Part shown: positions 48,037 to 55,964 of the stretch, one piece after another
Position numbering within the stretch: position 1 is the first letter of the stretch
Layout of the letters: each line of letters begins with the position of its first letter
DNA from: Pseudescherichia sp031987975
Lineage (GTDB): Bacteria > Pseudomonadota > Gammaproteobacteria > Enterobacterales > Enterobacteriaceae
Assembly (NCBI RefSeq): GCF_031987975.1
Contig: NZ_DALZYX010000003.1
Coordinates: 1 to 64,000 of the forward strand
DNA: 64,000 bases
Direction of reading: 5' to 3'
Made by a program: the position numbers and the translations under genes
The notes under the pieces: model-generated
Database searches by the model: none
Seen by the model: the letters and a program-made list of their open reading frames with translations, nothing else
What the model was told of the DNA's origin: nothing

Positions 48037-48216
48037 ATGTTTTCAGTTGGTGATTATGTTCAGCCCCGCATCGGCGGCCAGAAACTTAAAGTAGTTGAAG
48101 TCAATGATGACCAGATTGTTGCCGTACCGGCCAGCAACGAGCAGGGTGAAAAGGTAACGATTAAGGCAGCTGATGTCACTCTGTATAAAGAAGAGGGCAA
48201 CTTCGGCGTCTGCTAA
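48037..48216 (+). CDS. YodC/DUF2158-like small protein
   Basis: The 59-residue protein MFSVGDYVQPRIGGQKLKVVEVNDDQ… has the short beta-rich pattern (VGDxVxxxxGG…MxV) of DUF2158/YodC proteins, whose function is unknown. A strong purine-rich ribosome site (GAGGAGAGAGAG) precedes the ATG at 48037; an in-frame extension from 47992 is not supported. A palindromic hairpin follows at 48229-48252 (ACGGTGAGC/GCTCACCGT) without a clear T-tract. Confidence 0.75.
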   Translation: MFSVGDYVQPRIGGQKLKVVEVNDDQIVAVPASNEQGEKVTIKAADVTLYKEEGNFGVC

Positions 48217-48488
48217 AGGTATCCCTTTTACGGTGAGCAACGGCTCACCGTACCCCTTCCTCTCAAGTCCCTGATAAATAAATCCTTATACCCCATCCCC
48301 AACAAAAATAACGCAGCGGATAAAAAACAGTCAGCCGCAGAGAATGTTATCGACAAAAGCGTGATAAATAAAAATTTTACGCTAGTTGTGCGTTGACAGG
48401 TAGAGATATAATCTATGCACAATCAAAGCCGCACCGTAAAACGCTGGCAAAACATTCCCTTTTACTGTTTTTATACAGGAGCATTAGC

Positions 48489-48938
48489 ATGTTCTCTCCG
48501 CAGTCTCGCCTGCGTCACGCCATGGCAGACACGTTTGCGATGGTTGTTTACTGTTCAGTCGTGAACATGCTAATTGAGATATTTCTTTCGGGAATGACGT
48601 TCGAGCAGTCCCTCTCCTCGCGGCTGGTGGCGATCCCGGTCAATATCATCATTGCATGGCCCTATGGCCTCTACCGTGATGCGTTTATGCGTCTCGCCCG
48701 GCGGTACTCTCCCGCTGGCTGGGTTAAAAACATGGCGGATGTGCTGGCGTATGTGACTTTTCAGTCGCCGGTGTACGTAGCGATCCTGTTAACGGTAGGC
48801 GCTGACTGGCATCAGATCGCTGCTGCCGTCAGTTCAAATATCGTGGTTTCAATGGTGATGGGCGCAGCCTACGGCTACTTCCTTGATTACTGCCGTCGCC
48901 TGTTCCGGGTCAGCAGCTATCATCAGGCTAAAGCCTGA
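48489..48938 (+). CDS. alaE: AlaE, L-alanine exporter
   Basis: AlaE exports L-alanine from the cytoplasm. The 149-residue product starts MFSPQSRLRHAMADTFAMVVYCSVVNM, matching E. coli AlaE (149 residues), with about four TM segments. The start at 48489 is preceded by CAGGAGCATTAGC. A TATAAT at 48407-48412 may be its -10, with only a weak -35 (TTGTGC). The 272-bp gap before it holds the hairpin of the preceding gene and otherwise nothing recognisable. Confidence 0.95.
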   Translation: MFSPQSRLRHAMADTFAMVVYCSVVNMLIEIFLSGMTFEQSLSSRLVAIPVNIIIAWPYGLYRDAFMRLARRYSPAGWVKNMADVLAYVTFQSPVYVAILLTVGADWHQIAAAVSSNIVVSMVMGAAYGYFLDYCRRLFRVSSYHQAKA

Positions 48939-48950
48939 TGGCGTGGCGAG

Positions 48951-49295
48951 TCAGGCCGACTCGCCAAATAGTCCAGTCAGATAACGCTCCAGCGCCATGC
49001 GCGAACTAAAACCATGCGGAATACCGTAGTGCTCCTGCGCATCGCCACCCAGGTAGAGCGGGAAATGCTGATAGTGATCGCTGGTTTTAATATCCGAAGC
49101 GGGTTCAGCCAGCGACTGGCTGCGCTCTTTTAGCGTCGGGTGAATGACCAGCGCCGTACGTCCCATCCGCGCTTCGCGATTCACATACACATAGTTATCT
49201 CCGCGACGGTAGCCATAGGCTTTTGGCGTCGCGACGTCCATGGTAAATCCCGCCTTCTCAAGAACGCGTGCCACCTCATCGGGTCGTAAATACAT
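48951..49295 (-). CDS. ygaC: YgaC, DUF2002 family protein
   Basis: The 114-residue protein MYLRPDEVARVLEKAGF… is a close match to E. coli YgaC, a DUF2002 protein of unknown function reported as Fur-regulated in E. coli. Length is standard. It is convergent with alaE (12-bp gap) and divergent from ygaM. I could not identify a convincing Fur box in the 161-bp upstream gap. Confidence 0.93.
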   Translation of the reverse strand: MYLRPDEVARVLEKAGFTMDVATPKAYGYRRGDNYVYVNREARMGRTALVIHPTLKERSQSLAEPASDIKTSDHYQHFPLYLGGDAQEHYGIPHGFSSRMALERYLTGLFGESA

Positions 49296-49456
49296 ATTTT
49301 TTCCTCGTCATCAGCTACTGCTGCGCCACCTTACCGTATTGAGCATTAGCAACGCTTTCGGAAAAGTCCATAAACGACGCGTCAAGTCGTGATTCGCGTC
49401 AGAGGTTAAAATTTTGCGCTACACTGACTATTACATCGAAATCAAGGGAGGATCAT

Positions 49457-49783
49457 ATGCTTAGAAGACCAAACCGTAACGACGTAGATGCAGGCGTAGA
49501 CGATATTAATAATGATGTCAGCCAGCTAGCGGACTCTCTGGAGGCGGTATTGAAGTCCTGGGGAAGCGATGCAAAAGATGATGCAGACGGTGCCCGCAGT
49601 AAAGCGCAAGCGCTGCTGAAAAAAACGCGAGCCAAGCTGCATGGCCGTAACCGCGTTACGCAGGCAGCAAGCGACGTAGCAGGCTGTGCGGACAGCTTTG
49701 TAAAAGACAGGCCATGGTGCAGCGTAGGTGCTGCCGCTGCCGCCGGGATTTTCCTTGGCGCGCTGTTAAGCCTTCGTCGATAA
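49457..49783 (+). CDS. ygaM: YgaM, DUF883/ElaB family membrane-anchored protein
   Basis: The 108-residue protein has an amphipathic helical N-terminal region (DVDAGVDDINNDVSQLADSLEAVLKSWGSD) and one C-terminal TM helix (CSVGAAAAAGIFLGALL) ending in Arg-Arg. This is the ElaB/YqjD/YgaM family, whose members are tail-anchored inner membrane proteins that bind ribosomes in stationary phase. GGGAGGATCAT precedes the ATG. It is followed by a strong terminator. Confidence 0.92.
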   Translation: MLRRPNRNDVDAGVDDINNDVSQLADSLEAVLKSWGSDAKDDADGARSKAQALLKKTRAKLHGRNRVTQAASDVAGCADSFVKDRPWCSVGAAAAAGIFLGALLSLRR

Positions 49784-49789
49784 ATACCC

Positions 49790-49825
49790 TTAACCCCGTG
49801 AGCTAATCCTCACGGGGTTAATTTT
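49790..49825. terminator. Bidirectional terminator between ygaM and the MocR gene
   Basis: A perfect 13-bp stem, TTAACCCCGTGAG/CTCACGGGGTTAA, with loop CTAATC is followed by TTTTA on the plus strand. On the minus strand it is followed by a weaker T-rich stretch. It lies between convergent genes. Confidence 0.85.
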
Positions 49826-51164
49826 ATCCCGCATATTCTCCCTCGTATAACTGCCCTACCCACTCCATCGCCTTCTCTGCAGACGTAATATTGGTAAAGC
49901 TCATCAGGATCCCGCTCCGCCCAGGACGTGCGCTATGCCAGTCGCTCAGGGCCTGTACCGCCAGCCCCTTCTGCTGCGCTCGCGCAACGATACTTTTGTC
50001 ATCACCATCAAGCTCCACCACCAGCTGAATGCCGCCGCTCTGGGGCACCACGTGAAATCCATAGTGAACAAGCGCCGCTTCCAGCCAGGCGCGTCGTTGA
50101 GCATAGTGCAGCCGCATTTTTTTCAGATGACGCCAGAAATGTCCCTGCTGAATAAAATCCGCAAGCGCATACTGCCACAGGGTAGGAACGCTGCACTGGG
50201 TGCTGTTTATTCGCTGGCGGAATGCCGCTACCCTGGCGGCAGGCACGACAATCCACGCCGTGCGTAAAGCCGGAAACAGAGATTTGCTAAACGTACCGGT
50301 GTAGATCACCCGCTGCGGCGCATCAAGGCTCTTAAGCGGCGGCAGCGGCCTGCCGTGATAGCGGAACTCGCTGTCATAATCATCTTCAATAATCCACGCT
50401 GAGTTCTCCGCCGCCCACGCCAGCACCTGCCTGCGCCGGGGCAGCGACAGCGCAACGCCCAGTGGGCTTTGATGGGCAGGCGTAAGCAATGCAAAACGCG
50501 CCTGTGGCCAGCGATGCATTGCAGCATCGATATCCATCCCGTTCTGGTCCACCGGCACAGGAAGACGCTGTACCCCCTCACTATCAATGGCTGGATAGAT
50601 CAACGGAAAACCGGGATCCTCTACCCACATACCATCCCCTGGGCTGGCCAGCGTTTGCAGGATGAGGCTCATCGACTGCGCATAGCCAAAGGTAATAAAT
50701 ATCTGCTCCGGCTGGCACTCAATGCTGCGGGAAAAGCGCAGATAGTCGGCAATGGCATGGCGCAAAATGGCCTCCCCTGCCGGATCCCCGAGCGTGAGAT
50801 CGAAGCGCGACTGAGTGCGCAGGCGTCTGCTGGTCAGCCGCGCCCACAGCGCGCGCGGGAAGAGATCCAGCGCGGGCAGCCCCATCTGAAAGGGTTTTGG
50901 CTCATGTTCACCGCCGGACTGTACGACGGGCGTCTCCGCCACCGCCGCAGGTAAGGTCTGGCTTACAAAGGTACCGGCCTGCCCGCGCCGCTCCAGCCAC
51001 CCCTGCGCCACCAGCTCCCCGTAAGCCTGCTCAACCGTTGTGCGTGAGATGCCGTTCTCCTGAGCCCATGTCCGGCTCGACGGCAGACGGCTTCCGGCTT
51101 TCAACTCTCCTGAAGTAATGGCGGCCTTAAGCTGCCGGGCAATTTGCTGATAGCGTGCATCCAT
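49824..51164 (-). CDS. MocR/PdxR-family PLP-dependent transcriptional regulator
   Basis: The 446-residue protein joins a GntR-type winged helix (1-70, GELKAGSRLPSSRTWAQENGISRTTVEQAYGELVAQGWL) to a fold type I aminotransferase-like domain (about 90-440). The PLP-binding lysine lies in the motif TGTFSKSLFPALR, and EDDYDSEFR is conserved. MocR regulators usually act on an adjacent divergent gene. Here that is the AhpD-like gene, and the 88-bp gap carries three ATGGTCTGC-like elements. The pair is inserted between ygaM and nrdH relative to E. coli. Confidence 0.9.
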   Translation of the reverse strand: MDARYQQIARQLKAAITSGELKAGSRLPSSRTWAQENGISRTTVEQAYGELVAQGWLERRGQAGTFVSQTLPAAVAETPVVQSGGEHEPKPFQMGLPALDLFPRALWARLTSRRLRTQSRFDLTLGDPAGEAILRHAIADYLRFSRSIECQPEQIFITFGYAQSMSLILQTLASPGDGMWVEDPGFPLIYPAIDSEGVQRLPVPVDQNGMDIDAAMHRWPQARFALLTPAHQSPLGVALSLPRRRQVLAWAAENSAWIIEDDYDSEFRYHGRPLPPLKSLDAPQRVIYTGTFSKSLFPALRTAWIVVPAARVAAFRQRINSTQCSVPTLWQYALADFIQQGHFWRHLKKMRLHYAQRRAWLEAALVHYGFHVVPQSGGIQLVVELDGDDKSIVARAQQKGLAVQALSDWHSARPGRSGILMSFTNITSAEKAMEWVGQLYEGEYAG

Positions 51165-51165
51165 T

Positions 51166-51211
51166 ATGGTCTGCCTTTTTAATCAAAATATGGCTCTCCA
51201 GAGCAGACCAT
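51166..51211. promoter_or_regulatory. Probable MocR operator with repeated ATGGTCTGC elements
   Basis: ATGGTCTGC occurs at 51166-51174 and inverted (GCAGACCAT) at 51203-51211, with a related ATGGCTCTC at 51190-51198. The repeats span the divergent promoters of the MocR and AhpD-like genes. MocR proteins typically bind two or three such repeats. Confidence 0.65.
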
Positions 51212-51252
51212 CATAGTGCTACATTTTCGCCATCTTAACGAGGAGAAGAGTC

Positions 51253-51687
51253 ATGACCCAGCTACTACGCCAGCCTTTCTATGAACTTAGTCCAGCCATC
51301 TATAACGGCCTTATTCAGGCCGGCCAGGCGCTGGAGCAGTGCTCGCTTGATAACACGTTTATTGAGCTTATCTACCTGCGCGTTTCGCAGATCAACGGCT
51401 GTGCATTTTGTCTCGACAAACACAGCCGGGCGCTACGTAAAGCAGGCGTTGAGCAGGCAAAACTCGATGCGCTGGCAGGGTGGCGTATCAGTCATCACTT
51501 TAGCGATAAAGAGCAGGCGGCGCTGGCGTGGGCAGAGTCGGTCACCCATATTGCCGACAGCCACGCGGAAGAGAGCGTTTACCAGCCTCTGCTGGCCCAT
51601 TTTAGCGCTGAGCAGGTGAGCGATCTGACCTGTGCCATTAGCCTGATGAATGCCTTTAACCGCCTCGCCGTTGCCATGCGCCTGTAA
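51253..51687 (+). CDS. AhpD-like carboxymuconolactone decarboxylase-family protein
   Basis: The 144-residue protein belongs to the AhpD/CMD family. The redox motif GCAFCLDKH has Cys50-x-x-Cys53 and His57, the signature of AhpD-type alkylhydroperoxidases, which reduce peroxides through a thiol relay. The function is thus probably peroxidase or related thiol chemistry. CGAGGAGAAGAGTC precedes the ATG. It is divergently paired with the MocR regulator, which likely controls it. Confidence 0.87.
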   Translation: MTQLLRQPFYELSPAIYNGLIQAGQALEQCSLDNTFIELIYLRVSQINGCAFCLDKHSRALRKAGVEQAKLDALAGWRISHHFSDKEQAALAWAESVTHIADSHAEESVYQPLLAHFSAEQVSDLTCAISLMNAFNRLAVAMRL

Positions 51688-51747
51688 TTTCAGCCAAAAA
51701 CCTTCCGTCCCCGCCGAATCCTTCGGTGGGGCATAAATCATCCCTAA

Positions 51748-51794
51748 AACCTATATATAGCGTGGTTGATAATTTTTATAACTACATCTAGTAT
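51748..51794 (+). promoter_or_regulatory. Two NrdR boxes upstream of nrdHIEF
   Basis: AACCTATATATAGCGT (51748-51763) and TAACTACATCTAGTAT (51779-51794) fit the NrdR consensus ACACWATATATWGTGT. Their centres are 31 bp apart, three helical turns, the spacing typical of NrdR-controlled ribonucleotide reductase promoters. Confidence 0.75.
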
Positions 51795-51868
51795 TCCTGT
51801 AAGCAAGAACAACATATCCCGGTGCGATTTTTCGCGCCGACCTGCCATTATAGATGGGAATACGAATC

Positions 51869-52114
51869 ATGCGCATTAATATTTACACTCGAAACGACTG
51901 TGTCCAGTGTCACGCCACAAAACGGGCCATGGAGAGCCGCGGCGTTGAGTTTGAGATGGTGAATATCGACCTCGATCCGGAAGCCGCCGACACGCTGCGT
52001 GAGCAGGGTTTTCGCCAGCTACCGGTAGTGATTGCAGGCGAAACCAGCTGGTCCGGCTTCCGTCCGGATATGATTAACCGCCTGCTGCCCGCCTCCCGCG
52101 TCGCCAGCGCATGA
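51869..52114 (+). CDS. nrdH: NrdH glutaredoxin-like protein
   Basis: NrdH is the thioredoxin-reductase-dependent electron donor to the class Ib ribonucleotide reductase. The 81-residue product has the redox motif Cys-Val-Gln-Cys (residues 11-14, NDCVQCHATK) and the conserved QLPVVIAG and WSGFRPDMI. The start at 51869 (MRINIYTRNDC) is used; the in-frame ATG 15 bases earlier is less well placed. It is the first gene of nrdHIEF and overlaps nrdI by ATGA. Confidence 0.96.
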   Translation: MRINIYTRNDCVQCHATKRAMESRGVEFEMVNIDLDPEAADTLREQGFRQLPVVIAGETSWSGFRPDMINRLLPASRVASA

Positions 52115-52521
52115 GCACCCTCGTCTACTTCTCCAGCAGCTCGGAAAATACGCAGCGCTTTATTGAGCGTCTCGGGCTGCAGGCGGTGCGCATTCCGCTT
52201 AACGAGCGCGAACGCATTCAGGTGGACGTTCCCTACATTCTGATCGTTCCCAGCTACGGCGGCGGCGGTACGGCAGGCGCGGTGCCGCGCCAGGTGATCC
52301 GCTTTCTGAACGATCCACAAAACCGGGCGCTGATCCGCGGCGTCATTGCTGCTGGCAACCGTAACTTCGGTGATGCCTATGGCCGTGCCGGGGATGTGAT
52401 TTCCCAAAAATGCAGCGTCCCTTACCTCTACCGTTTTGAACTGATGGGCACGCAGCAGGATCTCGATAACGTGCGAAAAGGAGTGAGCGAATTTTGGCAA
52501 CGACAACCGCAGAGCGCGTGA
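52111..52521 (+). CDS. nrdI: NrdI flavodoxin-like class Ib RNR maturation protein
   Basis: NrdI reduces oxygen to superoxide or peroxide used to form the dimanganese-tyrosyl cofactor of NrdF. The 136-residue flavodoxin-like protein has the N-terminal FMN phosphate loop (YFSSSSENTQRF) and the VPSYGGGG and AGNRNFGDAYGRAG motifs. It overlaps nrdH by 4 bp and nrdE by 28 bp, consistent with translational coupling. Confidence 0.96.
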   Translation: MSTLVYFSSSSENTQRFIERLGLQAVRIPLNERERIQVDVPYILIVPSYGGGGTAGAVPRQVIRFLNDPQNRALIRGVIAAGNRNFGDAYGRAGDVISQKCSVPYLYRFELMGTQQDLDNVRKGVSEFWQRQPQSA

Positions 52522-54638
52522 TGCAGGCCGCGCCGGACTACCATGCGCTGAATGCCATGCTGAATCTGTATGATTCATCTGGTCACATTCAGTTTGAGAA
52601 AGATCGGCAGGCGGTGGAGGTGTTCCACACGGCGCATGTGCTGCCCAACACCGTGACCTTTGCCAGCCAGCAGACGCGGCTGGACTATCTGGTGAACGAG
52701 GGCTACTACGACGGCAGCGTGCTGGCGCGCTACGGCCAGGGATTTGTCGTCGATCTCTTTGCCACAGCCCACAGCAGCGGTTTTCGTTTTCAGACTTTTC
52801 TCGGCGCGTGGAAGTTCTACACCAGCTATACGCTTAAAACCTTCGACGGCAAGCGCTACCTGGAGCACTTTGAGGATCGGGTGGTAATGGTTGCCCTGAC
52901 CCTGGCCCAGGGTGATGAGGCGCTGGCCCGTCAGCTTACCGAAGAGATGCTCTCGGCCCGCTTCCAGCCCGCCACCCCTACCTTTTTAAACGCTGGCAAG
53001 CAGCAGCGCGGGGAGCTGGTCTCCTGCTTCCTGCTACGCATTGAAGACAATATGGAGTCGATTGGCCGGGCGGTGAACTCGGCGCTCCAGCTCTCCAAGC
53101 GCGGCGGCGGAGTAGCCTTTCTGCTATCGAACCTGCGTGAAGCGGGTGCGCCAATCAAGCGGATTGAAAACCAGTCTTCCGGCGTCATCCCGGTGATGAA
53201 GATGCTGGAGGATGCTTTCTCCTACGCTAACCAGCTGGGGGCACGCCAGGGGGCAGGCGCAGTCTATCTGCACGCCCACCACCCGGATATCCTGCGCTTC
53301 CTCGATACCAAGCGGGAGAACGCCGATGAGAAAATCCGCATTAAAACGCTCTCGTTAGGCGTGGTGATCCCAGACGTCACCTTCCGCCTGGCAAAGGAGA
53401 ACGCCCCAATGGCGCTCTTCTCCCCCTACGACGTCGAGCGCATCTACGGCAAACCTTTTGGTGATATCGCGATCAGCGAGCACTATGACGCGCTGGTCGC
53501 TGACGATCGTATTCGCAAGACCACCATTAACGCGCGCGACTTCTTCCAGCGGCTGGCGGAGATCCAGTTCGAGTCTGGCTACCCGTACATCATGTTCGAG
53601 GATACGGTAAATCGCGCTAACCCGATTGCCGGGCGGATCAACATGAGCAACCTCTGCTCGGAGATTTTGCAGGTCAACAGCGCCTCGGAGTATGACGAGA
53701 ACCTCGACTACGCCCGGATCGGGCACGATATCTCCTGTAACCTTGGCTCGCTGAATATCGCCCATACCATGGACTCGCCCAACTTTGGCCGCACCGTAGA
53801 GACCGCCATTCGCGGGCTAACGGCAGTGTCGGACATGAGCCACATTCGCTCCGTGCCCTCGATTGAGGCAGGCAACGCCGCGTCGCACGCCATTGGCCTC
53901 GGACAGATGAACCTGCACGGCTACCTGGCCCGGGAGGGCATCGCCTACGGCAGCGAAGAGGGGATCGACTTTACCAACCTCTACTTCTACACCGTCACCT
54001 GGCATGCGCTGAACACCTCCATGATGCTGGCCCGCGAGCGTGGACAGCGCTTTGCCGGATTTGAGCAGTCGCGCTACGCCAGCGGCGACTACTTTACGCA
54101 GTATATTGAGGAGAGCTGGCAGCCGAAAACCGAGGCCGTGCGCGCGCTGTTTGCCAAAGCGGGGATCGTTCTGCCGACGCAGGCGATGTGGCGTCAACTG
54201 CGTGACGACGTGATGCGCTATGGCATCTACAACCAGAATTTGCAGGCCGTACCGCCTACCGGCTCTATCTCCTATATCAACCATGCGACCTCCAGCATTC
54301 ATCCCATCGTGTCGAAGATTGAGATCCGCAAAGAGGGGAAAACCGGACGCGTCTACTACCCTGCCCCGTTTATGACCAACGATAACCTGCATCTCTATCA
54401 GGATGCCTATGAGATCGGCCCGGAAAAGATCATCGATACCTACGCGGCGGCCACGCGTCATGTCGATCAGGGCCTCTCCCTGACCCTCTTCTTCCCGGAT
54501 ACCGCCACTACCCGCGATATCAACCGGGCGCAGATCTACGCCTGGAAGCAGGGCATCAAAACGCTGTACTACATTCGCCTGCGTCAGCTTGCGCTGGAAG
54601 GCACCGAAATTGAAGGCTGCGTGTCATGCGCGCTGTAA
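52494..54638 (+). CDS. nrdE: NrdE, class Ib ribonucleoside-diphosphate reductase alpha subunit
   Basis: NrdE reduces ribonucleoside diphosphates under iron limitation or oxidative stress. The 714-residue product equals E. coli NrdE in length. It includes RFQPATPTFLNAGKQQRGELVSCFLL, NLCSEI, and the C-terminal redox pair CVSCAL. The start is TTG at 52494 (MATTTAERVM), matching the known N-terminus, with AAAGGAGTGAGCG upstream. An ATG at 52521 is possible but lacks a good ribosome site. It lacks the N-terminal ATP cone typical of class Ia NrdA. Confidence 0.96.
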   Translation: MATTTAERVMQAAPDYHALNAMLNLYDSSGHIQFEKDRQAVEVFHTAHVLPNTVTFASQQTRLDYLVNEGYYDGSVLARYGQGFVVDLFATAHSSGFRFQTFLGAWKFYTSYTLKTFDGKRYLEHFEDRVVMVALTLAQGDEALARQLTEEMLSARFQPATPTFLNAGKQQRGELVSCFLLRIEDNMESIGRAVNSALQLSKRGGGVAFLLSNLREAGAPIKRIENQSSGVIPVMKMLEDAFSYANQLGARQGAGAVYLHAHHPDILRFLDTKRENADEKIRIKTLSLGVVIPDVTFRLAKENAPMALFSPYDVERIYGKPFGDIAISEHYDALVADDRIRKTTINARDFFQRLAEIQFESGYPYIMFEDTVNRANPIAGRINMSNLCSEILQVNSASEYDENLDYARIGHDISCNLGSLNIAHTMDSPNFGRTVETAIRGLTAVSDMSHIRSVPSIEAGNAASHAIGLGQMNLHGYLAREGIAYGSEEGIDFTNLYFYTVTWHALNTSMMLARERGQRFAGFEQSRYASGDYFTQYIEESWQPKTEAVRALFAKAGIVLPTQAMWRQLRDDVMRYGIYNQNLQAVPPTGSISYINHATSSIHPIVSKIEIRKEGKTGRVYYPAPFMTNDNLHLYQDAYEIGPEKIIDTYAAATRHVDQGLSLTLFFPDTATTRDINRAQIYAWKQGIKTLYYIRLRQLALEGTEIEGCVSCAL

Positions 54639-54648
54639 GGAGAAGAGG

Positions 54649-55611
54649 ATGAGCCGTTTATCACGCGTTAGCGCCGTTAACTGGAACATAATTCAGGATG
54701 ATAAGGATCTGGAGGTCTGGAACCGGCTGACCAGCAACTTCTGGCTGCCGGAGAAGGTGCCGCTGTCAAACGATATTCCCGCCTGGCAAACGCTAAGCCA
54801 CGCCGAGCAGCAGCTAACGATCCGCGTCTTCACCGGCCTGACGCTGCTGGACACCATTCAGAACGGCGTCGGCGCACCGGCGCTAATGGCAGATGCCATT
54901 ACGCCCCACGAAGAGGCGGTGATGTCCAACATCAGCTTTATGGAGGCGGTGCACGCCCGCTCCTACAGCTCGATATTCTCCACCCTCTGCCAGACCAGCG
55001 ACGTGGACGCCGCCTACGCATGGAGCGAGGAGAACGCCCCGCTCCAGCGTAAGGCGCAGATTATTCTGCAGCACTACGCCGCCGACGCGCCGCTGAAGAA
55101 GAAGATCGCCAGCGTTTTTCTGGAGTCGTTCCTGTTCTACTCCGGCTTCTGGCTGCCGATGTACTGGTCCAGCCGGGGCAAGCTGACCAACACCGCCGAT
55201 CTCATCCGGCTGATCATTCGCGACGAGGCGGTGCACGGCTACTACATTGGCTATAAGTACCAGCGCGGGCTGGAAAAAGCGGATGCTGGCGAGCGGGAGG
55301 CGCTGAAAAATTTCGCCCTCGATCTGCTGATGGATCTCTACGATAACGAGCTGGCTTACACCGAGGCGCTCTACGCGGGAACCGGCTGGGAAGAGGAGGT
55401 GAAAGCGTTTCTCTGCTACAACGCCAATAAGGCGTTGATGAACCTCGGCTACGAAGCGCTGTTCCCACCGGAGATGGCCAACGTGAACCCGGCTATTCTG
55501 GCGGCGCTGTCACCGAACGCCGATGAAAACCATGACTTTTTCTCCGGCTCCGGCTCCTCCTACGTCATGGGCAAAGCGGTGGAAACCGAAGACGCGGACT
55601 GGGATTTTTAA
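54649..55611 (+). CDS. nrdF: NrdF, class Ib ribonucleoside-diphosphate reductase beta subunit
   Basis: NrdF carries the Mn2 (or Fe2) tyrosyl radical cofactor. The 320-residue product starts MSRLSRVSAVNWNIIQDDKDLEVWNRLTSNFW. It has the metal-ligand helix EEAVMSNISFMEAVHARSYSSIF and the second ligand set IRDEAVHGYYIGYKYQ, and ends in EDADWDF, the tail that docks to NrdE. The start at 54649 follows AGGAGAAGAGG, 11 bp after nrdE. It is the last gene of the operon. Confidence 0.96.
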   Translation: MSRLSRVSAVNWNIIQDDKDLEVWNRLTSNFWLPEKVPLSNDIPAWQTLSHAEQQLTIRVFTGLTLLDTIQNGVGAPALMADAITPHEEAVMSNISFMEAVHARSYSSIFSTLCQTSDVDAAYAWSEENAPLQRKAQIILQHYAADAPLKKKIASVFLESFLFYSGFWLPMYWSSRGKLTNTADLIRLIIRDEAVHGYYIGYKYQRGLEKADAGEREALKNFALDLLMDLYDNELAYTEALYAGTGWEEEVKAFLCYNANKALMNLGYEALFPPEMANVNPAILAALSPNADENHDFFSGSGSSYVMGKAVETEDADWDF

Positions 55612-55964
55612 TTGCTATTTCGGCGGTCCCTATTTCCGCCCGGGCCGCCAGGATATTTCCCAAAACCGTCATTCATATTACAAATTTATTTCTTTGTAGC
55701 TTACTGTTAACCCCTGCTAATTATTCCTCTGAATTGTCTAAATTCGGAGTAATTTCCGTTGCCGTAACAAAAAAATTGCGCCCCTCGCATATCGCCGCCA
55801 GGCCCTTATATCACTGGAAGTCGCGCCATTCGCGGTTCGGCAATTTCCATGCCAGAGTGCAATTGAGGGTTGTCTCAGATTCTCACTGTGCTAGGGTATA
55901 GCCCGGTCATTATTTCCATCAGGATTGTTATTGATATAAATAAATACGGGAACCTTTTTATTGC
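55612..55964 (+). promoter_or_regulatory. proU (proVWX) promoter region
   Basis: This 353-bp gap holds no gene. At its start a GC-rich imperfect hairpin (about 55621-55652) may end nrdF transcription. Near the end, TTGTCT (55870-55875) and TAGGGT (55892-55897) with a 16-bp spacer resemble the osmoregulated proU P2 promoter, whose -10 is TAGGGT in E. coli. A/T-rich tracts flank it, as expected for H-NS control, with a further A/T-rich stretch just before proV. Confidence 0.65.

Noticed and set aside
48228..48422. 64-codon minus-strand frame with a hydrophobic middle upstream of alaE
   Set aside because: It overlaps the likely alaE promoter and the hairpin after the YodC-like gene, has no ribosome site, and matches no protein I know.
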